This document shows, in pieces, positions 33,453 to 45,581 of a DNA stretch of 64,000 nt. The stretch comes from Astragalus membranaceus (lineage: Eukaryota > Streptophyta > Magnoliopsida > Fabales > Fabaceae), in contig CM076847.1 in assembly GCA_039519185.1 (NCBI GenBank), forward strand, positions 27,525,251 to 27,589,250. Direction: 5' to 3'. Position numbers and translations under genes: made by a program. Within the stretch, counting starts at the first letter, position 1. Each line of letters begins with the position of its first letter. Under the pieces are notes generated by a model, which was not told where the DNA came from, did no database searches, and saw only the letters and a program-made list of their open reading frames with translations.

Positions 33453-35952
33453 TGTAACACCCCGTTTCTACCCTTTAATTTGTACGTCATTATCAGAGTA
33501 CTTTCGTTTTCAAAAATAATAATTTAATTAGTAGAAAAGAAATGTCACATCTTCATTGATAAAACTCATCGAATACGCCATTAACATTCGTGTAAAAACG
33601 CATTCGTCACCAAAGTCGAACTTCAAAAATATCTCATCACAGCGGAAATAGCAATAACTCTCCGAAATCGCTCAAACACGTCTCAAACATCAATAAAATT
33701 ATTAAAACAGTTAATTAAATAAGTAATCAACTTCAACCCCGCCCCCTAGGTGTTACAATATCAGAGAGCGACTCGAACATCTCAACAGCTAAAAAGGAAG
33801 GCAGCATGTCCTTCAATCGGAGTCACCTGCAGCGTTGCCACAATAGAGCAACATTCCAAGCAGAAGGGGTGAGAATTTTCAACAAAATATAATTAAGCAT
33901 ACAGCAGAGTATTATGAGCAAACGATCGCACAACATCATCATCAATATCAACTTCATCGTCGTTACACACAAAACCGAACAAAAATCACAGTTCACATCA
34001 CTCGTCATAAAAAAATATGGATGCACATGAAGATGCAACCCACACCTGGGCATATGCATGATGGTACCATACTCGTCATAATAAGCCACTATGGGCACAC
34101 CGTCACTGTTTTCTCGTCATAATTAAGCCACTATGGGCACACCGTCACTAAGAGGCCGAAGCCTATTCGTCATAAGATGCACATGCTATGAGACACTACG
34201 GACACATGTGCAATCACCAAAATTCGCTCACCCGGAGTACTCATCATCACCACCATAAGACACTCATAGAGTGTATTCATCATAGTCACCATATTAATAT
34301 CATCACTCTTCATAAACAATCACATTCAAAAATAATGTAACAACATCTTTGAAATTATGGAATAAACATTTCACTTTCATACTTAGGAAGCACCACAATT
34401 AAACTTGGGAAGAACATCTCATTTTCCAAGTGGAAGAAACCTCACATTTTTAACCGGAAAAATAGTAATAGTATCAAAGTCACATTTACACGCTCTTTTC
34501 TTTTACAAAGTACAGAAATTCGGTTAATAAATGCAACAAATCGAAGCTGAAAAACAGTGGCCATTTATGCGCAAAAGCAGTAGCATTTTTACATCAAATC
34601 GAAACTGAAAACAGTGGCCAATATTGCGCAAAAACAGTAGCAATTTTACATCAAACCGAAACTGAAAAACAGTGGCCAATATTGCGCAAAAACAGTAGCA
34701 ATTTTACATCAAACCGAAACTGAAAACAGTGGCCAATATTGCGCAAAAACAGTAGCAATTTATGGCTGAAACAGCAGCAAAAACAACAACTTTAAATTGC
34801 AACACAGCAGTATTTTGTTGGTAAAAACAGCAACCTTTTATTGGTGAAAACAGCAACATGACAGCAGCAAGTTATTGGTAAAAACAGCAACATTTCATTG
34901 ACAGCAAACAGCATGATTAAACACAGCAACAACAATATATAATTGACAGCAAACAGCATGATTAAATACAGCAACAGCAATATATAATTGACAGCAACAG
35001 CACCAAAAATTCTGCAAACAGCAACCTTTCTATTTGACTAACAGCAGCACAAATTCTGACTAACAGCAACACTATTGTTTGACTAACAGCAACACAAAAT
35101 TCTGACTAACAGCAACACTATTATTTGACTAACAGCAACACTATTATTTGACTAACAGCAACAATTCATTTCCTCACATCATAGGATAATTCGCATATCA
35201 ACATAATAATTCAACCCATCATTTCTCTTCACTTCTAAGTTTCTAATTCAACCACTAACACAAACCCACAAACCCTCCATATACTCAATTATATTAAATT
35301 GAAATCGCTCACCCTTACCTCGAATTTTGTATGCCCGAAACCACGATGAATGCGTCACGTGCAAAGCTCCGCAACACGACGAGCCAAGGTCACCAAAAAT
35401 TCGCAGCAGCCCTCTTCTTCCTCTTCTAACCAATTCGTATCCATCACCAAAATTCATGGGGAAAAATCGCAACATGGAAAAAGGAAGGGTTTGAGACCAC
35501 CACTTAGAAGAATTAAATAAATGGAAGGGAAGGATCAAGGCACTTACCCAAAGCCAAGATGAAAATCTTCTTGCTGGAAGTCGCAAATTCCACTTCTCCT
35601 CTCACTCTCAGTTTGCGCTGATTCCCTTTCTTTTTGGTCTTCAAGCTCTTCTTCTCTCCTTGCTGTTTACGGCTCACACACTCACAAGCTCTCCAAGGTT
35701 TTTCTTAGTATTTTATCTTTTGTAACACCCAAGTGAATAACCCTAATTTAATCCCTATTAGCGCATGGGTCCTGATGTTGGATCATGGGCTTATTCACTT
35801 AAGCTCTAGCCTTCTACATGAATCACATGCCACGCCCTGAATCAAATAAAACAAGCCCACTAATTATTTTCTAATTCTAATTAAATCACTAAATAAAATA
35901 AATCCCTAATAATTTAATCAAATAAATTAATTAAATTATTTTGGGTGTTACA
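33453..35952 (-). repeat. LTR 3 (right, 5'-most) of the level-3 array, 2500 bp
   Basis: Same ends and length as LTRs 1 and 2. Private bases are c34652, c34922, g35000, t35413 and t35438. It shares t33525 and the other three left-part variants with LTR 2. It is followed by the second CCATC target copy and resumed level-2b pol. Confidence 0.95.
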
Positions 35953-38900
35953 CCATCTGTCTGCGGATGATAAGCGGAGCTCAACCTCAACTTAGAACCC
36001 AAAGCTTCTTGCAAACTTCTCCAAAATTCAGATGTGAATCTTGGATCTCTATCAGATACAATACTAAGCGGAACGCCATGCAACTTCACAATTGTCTTGA
36101 TGTAGATCTCTGCCAACTTTGGAACTGGATAAGTCATATTAATTGGTAAGAAATGAGCAGACTTTGACAACCTGTCCACTACCACCCATATAGCATCAAA
36201 CCCTCTCACTGTATTTGGCAAACCAGTCACAAAATCCATGGAAATGCTATCCCATTTCCATTCCGGAATCTCCAATGGTTGCATCAACCCCGCAGGCTTC
36301 TGATGCTCAATCTTAGACTTCTGACAAGTCAGACAAGAATACACAAACTGTGCCACATCCTTCTTCATACCAGGCCACCAGAACAATTTCTTCAAATCTT
36401 GGTACATTTTCGTAGCCCCTGGATGAATACTCAACTTGCTCCTATGGCTCTCCTCAAGAATCATTCTCTTCATCTCAGCATCATCAGGAATACAAATCCT
36501 ATCCCTGAATCTCAATACACCTTGGGAATCTAACTTGAAATCCCCATTCACAGCTTGATCATTCACAACTAACAAGTCCACCAACTTCACATCTGACTTT
36601 TGGGCTTCTCGAATACTAATCAAAAATTCATTGCCGATCTTCAACATTCCCAATCTGACACTCTGCGGTGTCACTTCACAAACCAGACTCATGTCCCGAA
36701 ACTGCTCAATCAGCTCTAATTCTTTCACCATCATAGCCGACATATGCAAGCTCTTCCGACTTAAAGCATCAGCCACGACATTAGCCTTGCCGGGGTGATA
36801 GTTCAAGCCGAAATCATAATCCTTCAGCAGTTCTAACCAACGTCTCTGTCTCATATTCAGCTCCTTCTGATCAAACAAGTATTTTAGACTCTTATGGTCA
36901 CTAAACACTTCAAATCTAGTACCATACAGATAGTGCCTCCAAATTTTCAGCACGAACACAATTGCAGCAAGCTCCAAATCATGAGTAGGGTAGTTCTTCT
37001 CATGGGTCCTCAACTGCCTGGACGCATAAGCTACTACCTTACCCTCTTGCATTAACACACCTCCCAAACCCATCTTGGAAGCATCACAATATACTACAAA
37101 TGGTTGATCCGGAACAGGCAAAGTCAAAACGGGCGATGTTGTCAACCTCTTCTTCAACTCATTGAAGCTCTCCTCACAGCGAGCATCCCACACAAAGGCC
37201 TTTCCCTTACACGTCAATTGAGTCAACGGAAGTGCCAACTTCGAGAAACCTTCAATAAACCTCCTGTAGTAACCAGCTAATCCCAAGAAACTCCTAATCT
37301 CAGTAACTGACTTCGGGCTCTCCCATTGCGACACAGCATCAACCTTGGCTGGGTCCACAGCTATACCATTACCAGAGATAATATGACCAAGGAAACCTAC
37401 TTCATTCAGCCAGAACTCACACTTAGACAATTTTGCATACAATTTCTTTTCTTTCAACACTTCTAGTACTAACCTCAAATGTTCTGCATGTTCCTCTTCC
37501 GTTTTAGAATACACCAGAATGTCGTCAATAAACACAACTACAAACCGATCCAAGTAACTATGGAAAGTACGATTCATGTACTCCATAAACACACCTGGCG
37601 CGTTGGTAACACCAAACGGCATCACAGAATACTCATAGTGCCCATATCTCGTTCTGAAAGCGGTTTTCTGAATGTCTTCATCCTTTACCTTGATCTGGTG
37701 ATAACCCGACCTCAAATCGATTTTACTAAACACCTTAGCACCTACCAACTGGTCCATCAGATCATCAATTCTGGGAAGCGGATACCTGTTCTTTATTGTC
37801 ACTTTGTTCAATTGCCTATAATCGACGCAAAGTCTCATACTCCCGTCCTTCTTTTTCACTAACAATACCGGAGCACCCCATGGTGACACACTTGGCCTTA
37901 CAAATTTCTTCTCAAGTAAATCTTCTAATTGCTTTTTCAATTCAGACAACTCTGAGGCTGACATTCGGTACGGTGCCGTAGACACAGGCCTAGTACCAGG
38001 TATAAGATCAATAGCAAACTCAACCTCCCTCTCTGGCGGAACACTTGGAATTTCATCCGGGAACACTTCAGGGAACTCACACACTACCTGAACCCTTTCA
38101 ATGATCGCCTGATTCTCAGCAGACAATGACGCCATCAAAGCAAACAGATGAACTCCCTCCTTCATTACCTTATGCAAATGACCAGCAGGCAACAAAACGG
38201 ATTCTTCCTCTTCGGGAGGAAAGAAACTCACAGATCTCCGGAAACAATTAATATGCACATGGTTAAATACTAACCAGTCCATACCAAGAATGACATCCAA
38301 CCCTCCCAACGGCAAACAAATAAGGTCAACAAGAAAATCTCTGCCGAAGATTGACAGAGGGCACTTAGCACACACAAGAGAGGTAGTTACTGAACCCTTA
38401 GCTGGAGTGTCAATAACCATCTCCCTCATCATAGAAGATAAAACAAGGTCCAATTTCTCAGCACATAAAGCAGCAATAAATGAATGCGTAGCACCAGTAT
38501 CAATAATAGCAATCAAGGGAATACCATTAATAAAACATGTACCTCTAATCTCATTGGTATCCTCTGATCCTGCGAGAGCAAACACTTTTCCATGGGACTT
38601 CTCTTTCTTTGGTTTAGTACACTTGGTACTAATATGACCTGCTTCCCCACAGTTGTAACACACCACATCCCTTTTCTCACATTTCGCAGCCACATGACCT
38701 TCTTTACCGCACTTGAAACACTTATTATCCGAGCAGTCAAAACTCTTATGACCCGGCTTGCCACACCTATAGCACACAACCTTCGCAGGGGCATCTCCCC
38801 CACTTGTTTTCTTATTATCAGCATACCTCTGCTTACCCTTACCAGCCTGAACCTCATATGGCTTACCCCGATTCTGAAATTTACCCCTCTGATCTCTCAT

Positions 38901-39536
38901 GACCTTGGAGTGGGCATTACTATCATCCTCATATATCCTGCAACTGTCGATCAAATCAGCAAATACCCAAATCTTCTGGTACCCTATATCTTTCTTTATA
39001 TCAGCCCTCAGTCCATTCTCAAACTTTATACACTTTGAAAATTCAGAATCAGCATCAGCATAGTGGGGGTAAAACTTAGCCAATTCAGTGAACTTGGCAG
39101 CATACTCTGTCACTGACATGCTTCCTTGCTTCAGCTCAAGGAACTCTATTTCTTTCTTACCTCTCACATCTTCAGGAAAATACTTCCGTAAGAACTCTCT
39201 ACGGAAAACAGCCCAAGTTATCTCCTCATTAGCAGTTTCAAATCTCTGCCTAACCTCCATCCACCAATCATCAGCCTCTTTTGCCAGCGTATGGGTACCA
39301 TACCTGACCTTCTGCGCATCATTACAATCCATGACCCGAAATATCCTTTCGATCTCTTCCAGCCATGCTAGAGCACCATCTGGATTGTACTTGCCCTTAA
39401 AAACAGGTGGATTCTCCCTCTGGAACGTGGCTAAACTGCGAGTCCCAGCATTCTCAGCACCATTTTGCTGGTTCCCAACAGCCTGAGCCATAGCATGCAA
39501 AGCAGCAGCAAGAGCAGCGTCGTTCCTCCCAGCCAT
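35953..39536 (-). pseudogene. Level-2b chromovirus gag-pol, N-terminal part
   Basis: The first 1190-odd codons of the outer chromovirus polyprotein, open from MAGRNDAALA at 39536 to the insertion point. It shows the Gag region, CCHC knuckles (CYRCGKPGHKSFDC, CFKCGKEGHVAAKC, CYNCGEAGHISTKC), retropepsin DTGATHS, RT with FIDDILVYS, the RNase H SDHKSL and VVADALS motifs, the HHCC zinc finger and the first two integrase Asp residues. It breaks at HPQTDG. The frame then runs into the inserted LTR and stops after six foreign residues (VTPKII). Pol continues at 19467. The frame shows no stops, so the gene was intact when hit. Confidence 0.93.
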
Positions 39537-39639
39537 TTCAAACTATCACTGCAGCACAAACAGAAATTTAGAACTAATCTAACAATTCTATTTGTCATAT
39601 GACACTATGACAGGACGACTTGGCCGGACAGACCGAACT

Positions 39640-39651
39640 GCTCTGATACCA
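39640..39651 (-). promoter_or_regulatory. Primer-binding site of level-2b chromovirus (tRNA-iMet)
   Basis: The minus strand reads TGGTATCAGAGC four bases after the 5' LTR. Confidence 0.92.
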
Positions 39652-39655
39652 CTAA

Positions 39656-42303
39656 TGTAACACCCCTTTTTTAATAACCTTACTATTTAATAAAATCAGA
39701 GTTTCTTTGTTTTTTTTTTTTTGAAAACAATCTAAGCGAGTGCTACACTTACTCCATAAAAATCAAAAGCTTCAATTTCCATAGTTCAATTGAAACCACA
39801 AGATACATAGCACCATAACAAGGAGAACCGTTTAGTTTACATCCACTAAACACAGTCACTACCAGCAGCGGAATAATAATTAAGTTCGAAAACAAAACAA
39901 TACATCACCAAAAATGGTCTAACAGTATAAATAACATTAAAACATAAGACGCCCCCCGGTGCTACGTATCAGAGCATGACACTTCCTACCAAACGAAGGT
40001 ATAAGGTAACCTTCACTCGTTATTACCTGCACGTTGCCGACATAAGAAGCAACATAAAAGCAGTAGGGTGAGTCTCTTTTCATAATTAATAACATATGGG
40101 AATAAGCATCGCATAGGAAAAGGGAACCAGACACACCAATTCACAACAAAGGCAATAACCATATCACAATTACATTCACCAAACAACAATGCAAAAAGGT
40201 ATGGTTATGCATGAAATGCAACCCAAACTCCACGGGCACATGCATGTCGGATCCGTCACCAAATACAAATAGGCCGTAGCCTCTGCTCACCAAATAAAAC
40301 TAGGCCGAAGCCTCTGCTCACCAATAATGCACATGTTTCATGAGATGCTATGGGAATGCATCACAACACGCCACAATTCAATCAAATTCACCATTTTAAT
40401 TCATATACTCACCATAGTGCATTAATCAGCTCACCAAATTAAAATTAGGCCGAAGCCTCTTCTCACCAATCTCACCATAGCACACTCACCAATTCAGCCC
40501 ACCACTCACACCAACACCAATTTCAATTAGGCAAATTTAGGATATTGACATGACATAGGGAAAGTAGATAGAAATTGTCATTTGGGCACTTGAACACTTC
40601 AGCCCAGAAAATACCAGTAAAATAAATCATTTTTGCATAAAGCGGGAACATTTGGATAGACATCGAAATTAGCTTCGAAACGCATTTTGAACCGTTAAAT
40701 TTGGATAACCGAGTCAAAAGTTATGATTAAAACAAAATCGGAAAAAAATACTTAGACATTCTGAAAAACTGGCGCAGGGCGCCTGGCAAAACTGGCGCAG
40801 CGCCTGGCAAAACTGGCGCTGGGCGCCTGGCAAAACTGGCGCAGCGCCTAGCAAAACTGGCGCTGGGCGCCTGGCAAAACTGGCGCAGGGCGCCTCGCAA
40901 AACTGGCGCTGGGCGCCTGGCAAAACTGGCGCAGCGCCCAGCAAAACCGGCGCTGGGCGCCTGGCAAAACTGGCACAGCGCCTAGCAAAACTGGCGCTGG
41001 GCGCCTGGCAAAACTGGCGCAGGGGAACACAGCGCCCAGGCACAAGGCACCTAAGGCCAACATGCAAGAAAACTCATTTTACTTCGAAATTGATTTTGCA
41101 CGAGCCAAATACTTAGAATATGAGAACCCAATAAAAATTTTGCCAAAAAGTGAACAGCATTGTTGGCGCCCATGCACTAGGCGCCTAGTGAAAACACGCA
41201 ACCCAACTATTTTGGTGCCCAAAATCATTTTGCACGAGCCATTTTACTTGAATATGAAAACCTGACACCAAATTTTACAAAACAATCACCAGAACATTGG
41301 GGCCCTTGGCGCCCATGACACAAGCACCTAGCGCCAAAACTGGCAGCACAGTGGCACAGAACACAGCAACACAGTGGCAACAGACACAGCAACACAGTGG
41401 CAACAGACACAACAACACAGTGACACAGAAACAGCAACACAGGGGCAACAGAATTGGAAAACTGGCGCAGGCACACTGCTGGGCGCCTGGCGCCCATGAC
41501 TGAGGCGCAGAACACAAAAACGCAGCAACATGCATATGGCGCCCAAGGCGCCTAGGAGCTTCCAAAACCAGAATTTTTCAAATTAAATCACCAATTTAAA
41601 TTCACCAAACACTCAATTATATATATATGATTCAAGTATCACCTTGATTCTCAATTTTCACCAAGTAAGCACCAACAAGTCATATATTCAAACATATGAC
41701 ATACAATTCGCATTAGCAACAATTCAAACATCAATCATGCGATTTCAACATAGGCAATTCATAATCAAGCATCACAATACTATCAATTGATCATCAACAT
41801 CACAATTCATTCATATAAACTATCCTAGAACCCTAACCCTAAGCATCACCAATTCGCATAAGGTATTAAAAACAAAAAGAGGACCCCCTAACCTCTTAGA
41901 AGTCGAAATTGCTAGCAAAGCTCCAAGGAAAATGCAAGACTCCAATCAAGCTCTTCCTCCTCCTTGAGTGATTCGCCCCTTTCTCTTCTTCTCCTCTTCA
42001 CTTCGCACTTCTCCTCTTCTCACTCTCTCCTTTTTACGTTTCTTTTCTTTCTTTTCCCACTTGAGTCAAAAATGAAAACTAACTTCTAAGACCCCTTGTG
42101 AGTCGAATTCCTTGACTAGGCAATGGGCCACGGGCCTAATTGTGGATCACGGGCCCTTGCTCGCACCACTTAATTCGTGACAACACCTCCTAATAAATAA
42201 AATAAAATAATTAAACCTTGAATTATTTAATTAAATTAAATAAATATTGTAAGCCTTAAATAACTTAATTAAATAATTAATTAAATTATTTTGGGGCATT
42301 ACA
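39656..42303 (-). repeat. 5' LTR of the level-2b chromovirus (2648 bp)
   Basis: Partner of 16044-18669 with the same ends and sub-repeats. It is 22 bp longer, mainly because the GGCGCC array at 40770-41025 has a different composition. It is followed by the second GGTGT target copy. Confidence 0.93.
40770..41025 (-). repeat. GGCGCC tandem array in the 5' LTR
   Basis: Counterpart of the array at 17158-17397, with one extra unit and changed units such as GCGCCTCGCAAAACTGG. It shows length mutation since the two LTRs were identical. Confidence 0.88.
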
Positions 42304-43824
42304 GGTGTGATATTGTGTGAGGGTTTGATGGTGGTTTTGGAGGTAGTGGCCGTAGATAGAGGGAGATGGCGCTGTGGAAGGGGAATGGAGAGTGGTGGTC
42401 GGAGATGGTTTGTGGTGGAGAGGGAAACGTGGTGGTGGTTCGTGGTTTGCGCTTTTTTTATGTTGGTGGTTACCGTGGAGAAGAGGAAGAACGTGAGGAG
42501 GTGAAGAGAGAGAGGGTGGTTCACGGTGGTGGTGTGATGGTGGCTGTGGGTGGTAAGTGGTTTTGGTGGCTGTGAGAGAAACGATTCTGGCGGTGGTCAA
42601 CGATGGTGTATGGTGGTAGTTGATGGTGGTGGTGTTTATTGCGATGGTGGTGAGAGGGGTGGTTGTACGGTGGTGGTACGGCGGCGACCACCACAGACTG
42701 TGGTCGGAGATGAGGTATGCTTCCAATCTCTTTCTCCCTCTCATTTTTTCATTTCTCTTTCTCTCAATTTCTCTTGACTCTATATCCTCTACTACTTCTA
42801 TTCAAACTCTTGTTTTCTAAAAAATATACGTACCATTTCGAGCTAAAACATATCACACGACAAAATAAAAGGAAAAAAACAAGGTATCGTGCATAAAAAA
42901 AAGTTTGAGAGTCAACCTAAGTTCCTAGCTCTTAAAAAAAAGGTGCTGCTTCTGCTCCTCCCTCTAATTTCAACTTCGGTCTCTGCCTTCCTTTTTTTCA
43001 AAATCTTGGTAATTAGGGTTTCAATGCGAAACCCTAATTTTGCTCTAAAATTCGTATGAAACCTCTGTGTGTTTTTTATGTATCTGTGTATGCGTGTATT
43101 TCAGTGACTGTGTATGTTTTTTGTGTATTTTTCAGTCACTGTGTCCCTGCATCTTAGTGTGTGCTACTGTTTGGTATTTATAGGCAGATTGGTGTGATGG
43201 AGGTGAGGTGCTGAGGAATCAAAAGGACAACAACTGGCAATAGGTGGCGCAAAAGGACAGCAATTGGGGAAAATTCAAAAGGACAATCATTTGAATCAGC
43301 AAAAGGACAGTAGCTGGCAATGGGTGGCGCAAAAAGGACAGCAATTGAGAAAAAATCAAAAGGACAACCATTTGAATCAGCAAAAGGAAAGTAGCTGGCA
43401 ATGGGTGGGGCAAAAGGGATAGCAATTGAGGGAAAATCAAAAGGACAACCCTAGCTAGGGCAGCCAGCAGCAGCTGCGCCCCTCTCCATCTCTTTGAATC
43501 TTATATTTTAATTTTTGTACTATTTATATTTTTTTACTTTTTTGTTTATATGTGTGTAAAAAAAAGTCGATTATGTAATGAAAAGGCCTTTGGCTATTCA
43601 GCTCAAAAAAGTTTATTATACTTTCAATTATTTTTTGTATATTTTTGCACCAATAACAATAGACTAAAATAATAATAGCTACAAAATAAAATAAAACGAG
43701 GATCAAAACAATCGTTGCACGAGAGTGCTAAGGACACGCGCGTTTAAAACGATACGTGACACAACGAGAATAAAAAACTTTTTTTTGGATTTTTTGATTT
43801 ATCGGACAAAATTAGGGTATGACA
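42304..43824 (-). repeat. Ogre 5' LTR, 5' portion
   Basis: It starts with the duplicated GGTGT and runs to the LTR edge at 43824, which reads TGTCATACCCTAATTTTGTC on the minus strand, a start typical of Tat/Ogre LTRs. It includes a GGTGGT-rich stretch (42320-42720), whose frames on both strands are low-complexity, and an 80-bp tandem repeat at 43222-43450. No gene is supported. Confidence 0.75.
43222..43450 (-). repeat. Tandem repeat, about 80-bp unit, in Ogre LTR
   Basis: About 2.8 copies of a unit with CTGGCAATGGGTGGCGC, then AAAAGGACAGCAATTG, then GGACAACCATTTGAATCAGC. Unit starts are 80-81 bases apart (43231, 43311, 43392). Confidence 0.88.
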
Positions 43825-45581
43825 TAAGGGTATGAGAAAACTCTTGGCAATAGGGATCTTACTTTGGAAGCATAGAGGCTTCCCTAGAAAAGTCAGACTT
43901 GCTGGAAACTTATAAACTTGGTTCAAGCATGGGGTTCCTCCATGTGACTTGCTGCACTTTCGTATTTTGGATTAAACTAAGGATCAACAACTGTCCTCAA
44001 TTGACTCACACAATGATAGGATTTTTATAAAACTTTAACTGAAGCTATTGAACATAAAACAGTTTTCCATGTACCTGTCGGAGTCATCACAACCAACTTA
44101 ATCCAAAACACAAGTGCATAAAAATTTCAGTATATAAGGCTAGTATTAGAATTTTATGAGGAACTTTTAATAAAACAAGATCCTTCCATTCTGAAGTCCT
44201 CTTCTTGTCCTAACTTTTCTTAACTTCATCTTTCATATCCCTATGGACTTGATTATAACCTTGTAGAGTCTCAACTAACTCAACCACTAAGGGTATGAGA
44301 GAACTTGTAGGAACTTGGGTCTAACCTGTGAAACTTGGAGATTCTCTGAGAATGATCGGGCTAACTGGACGACTCACAAGCTCGGTTAAGCATAAGGTTC
44401 CCTCATCAAGAATGAAGGAAACACTATCAATACAGCTACATCGGAAGTCAGACTTGTCAGTTGAAACTGTTCTACTCATGAATCAAAGTTTGGACAGTCA
44501 ATTAGGAACATATGAATATAATGAAAACACAACCACTGATCGCACTATACACGTGGATATTGATCCTAAAGGATTAGGGTAAAAGTCAACTTGTTAGTGA
44601 AGAGGGATAACGGCAATGTCAGACACGGTTGATCCTTAACACCACTCATAACACGAGAACTTTACTCCTTAAAGAACTCACTTACTAGGGTATCTCTTCT
44701 AAGATAGTGAAATGGAATATCCTATCCCATAGGACTTAGACCCCTAAGGATACTTGAGCTATGAGCTCACTAGAGTTACTACTTCTATTGACATAAATTG
44801 CTAGTTCCTTTTTGAAAGGAACCCAACTTAGAAATTTTGACAAGAATGACTAATCTAATAGGCACTGGATGGTACTACTTGTCAAAATCGTAAGTACAAT
44901 TATATATTTCACTAGTTCAATTTCATATCATTGGGAAGGTATTTTTGAGAAAAGGAACATGATCTATAATTATGGCAATTCGGAAAGGTCTTTCGGAGGC
45001 TGAACCATAAGTGGTGATTAACTCGAATCACATGGTAGGGTTGACTAGAAAGGAAGACTAATACACTCACAAGACATTTCCTCGTTAATTGAAAGAGTGC
45101 TTCAAGTAACAACCTGGGTATCAAGATGCGCACCTTATCCTGAACAAGTCTAATAGACAGACACCTTACTAACAGAAGGTTTTCTCAAACTTACAACTCT
45201 CTAGGTTACCCTCTACGGTTTACTCGGTGACACAATGGTCAAATCGGCTCTAAAGACTAGAAAGTTGGCCACAATCCTTCGAACCAGCACGGATGCCCCT
45301 TTCTTTCTGTTGCATCATCTGTAGCCCTAAGCTTCCGCTACGCACTCTGATGAAGGGAGAAAACCGGGAATCCTATGGCTCAGGTTTCAGGAGTTTTCGG
45401 GGCTAAGGCAACCAATTGTTATCATTCCCAGTACCCTGCATGAAATATTGAGTTGATCAGGCTCAATGCTTCACACAATATGCTGAGAGGTTCCAACAAT
45501 TGCTTGCCACAGTCCCTAGCTGACTCGATCTATCTAAGAGTTTACTAAGCCCGACAAGGTCAAACTGCTCTGATACCAAAA
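43825..45581 (-). other. Internal remnant of the oldest LTR element (level 0)
   Basis: The sequence lies between the Ogre LTR edge and a PBS-LTR junction, so it should be the interior of a minus-strand element cut by the Ogre insertion. I see no surviving gag or pol motif on the minus strand; the frames at 44328-44582 (+) and 44912-45133 (-) match nothing I recognise. A phrase like TAAGGGTATGAGA occurs at both 43825 and 44289. Confidence 0.5.
45567..45578 (-). promoter_or_regulatory. Primer-binding site of level-0 element (tRNA-iMet)
   Basis: The minus strand reads TGGTATCAGAGC three bases after the LTR end. The following sequence (AGTTTGACCTTGTCGGGC) resembles the post-PBS sequence of the chromoviruses in this window. 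Confidence 0.85.

Larger units (their letters stand above)
19468..35952 (-). mobile_element. Three-LTR Tekay-type element (level 3): LTR-INT-LTR-INT-LTR
   Basis: A 16,485-bp insertion flanked by CCATC at 19463-19467 and 35953-35957. It contains three 2500-bp LTRs (19468-21967, 26460-28959, 33453-35952) and two internal regions (21968-26459, 28960-33452), all on the minus strand. The interiors differ at one visible position, a missing base in the first copy near 21999. One target duplication encloses the whole array and no duplication occurs at the inner junctions, so a single integration was followed by tandem amplification. At nine positions the three LTRs differ, and the middle LTR is a mosaic of the outer two, pointing to unequal crossing-over. 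Confidence 0.95.
16044..42303 (-). mobile_element. Tekay/Del-type chromovirus (level 2b), interrupted in integrase
   Basis: A minus-strand Ty3/gypsy element with LTRs at 16044-18669 and 39656-42303, TG...CA ends and the target duplication GGTGT at 16039-16043 and 42304-42308. Removing the 16.5-kb insert at 19468-35952 leaves an element of about 9.8 kb with PBS, one gag-pol frame and PPT. Its polyprotein is related to, but clearly distinct from, that of the inserted element (many substitutions, different gag N terminus), and the LTRs are different. So this is insertion of one chromovirus lineage into a related one, not a duplication. A chromodomain-like C terminus and three zinc knuckles place it near Tekay/Del. 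Confidence 0.9.
1..43824 (-). mobile_element. Ogre/Tat-type LTR retrotransposon (level 1), 5' part, interrupted by two insertions
   Basis: A minus-strand Ty3/gypsy element of the Tat/Ogre lineage. Reading from right to left it has a 5' LTR, a PBS resembling the 3' end of a tRNA-Arg, an extra ORF1, gag and then protease. RT, RNase H, integrase and the 3' LTR would lie left of base 1. The LTR ends read TGTCATACCC and GGTCGCTACA on the minus strand. Its coding frames carry stops and frameshifts, so it is old and defective. Two elements have inserted into it: 2577-10503 in gag and 16044-42303 in the 5' LTR. The five bases after its right end are TAAGG; the matching target-site copy would lie outside the window. 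The lineage call rests on the ORF1-gag-PR order, the G-patch after PR and the PBS type, all known for Ogre. Confidence 0.82.

Noticed and set aside
19468..35952. Explaining the three-LTR array as two independent insertions side by side
   Set aside because: There is no target duplication at the shared middle LTR, only one CCATC pair encloses the array, and the middle LTR is a mosaic of the outer two.
42231..42820. Overlapping frames on both strands in the GGTGGT-rich part of the Ogre LTR
   Set aside because: Low-complexity sequence inside an LTR; the frames cross the end of the inserted chromovirus LTR.
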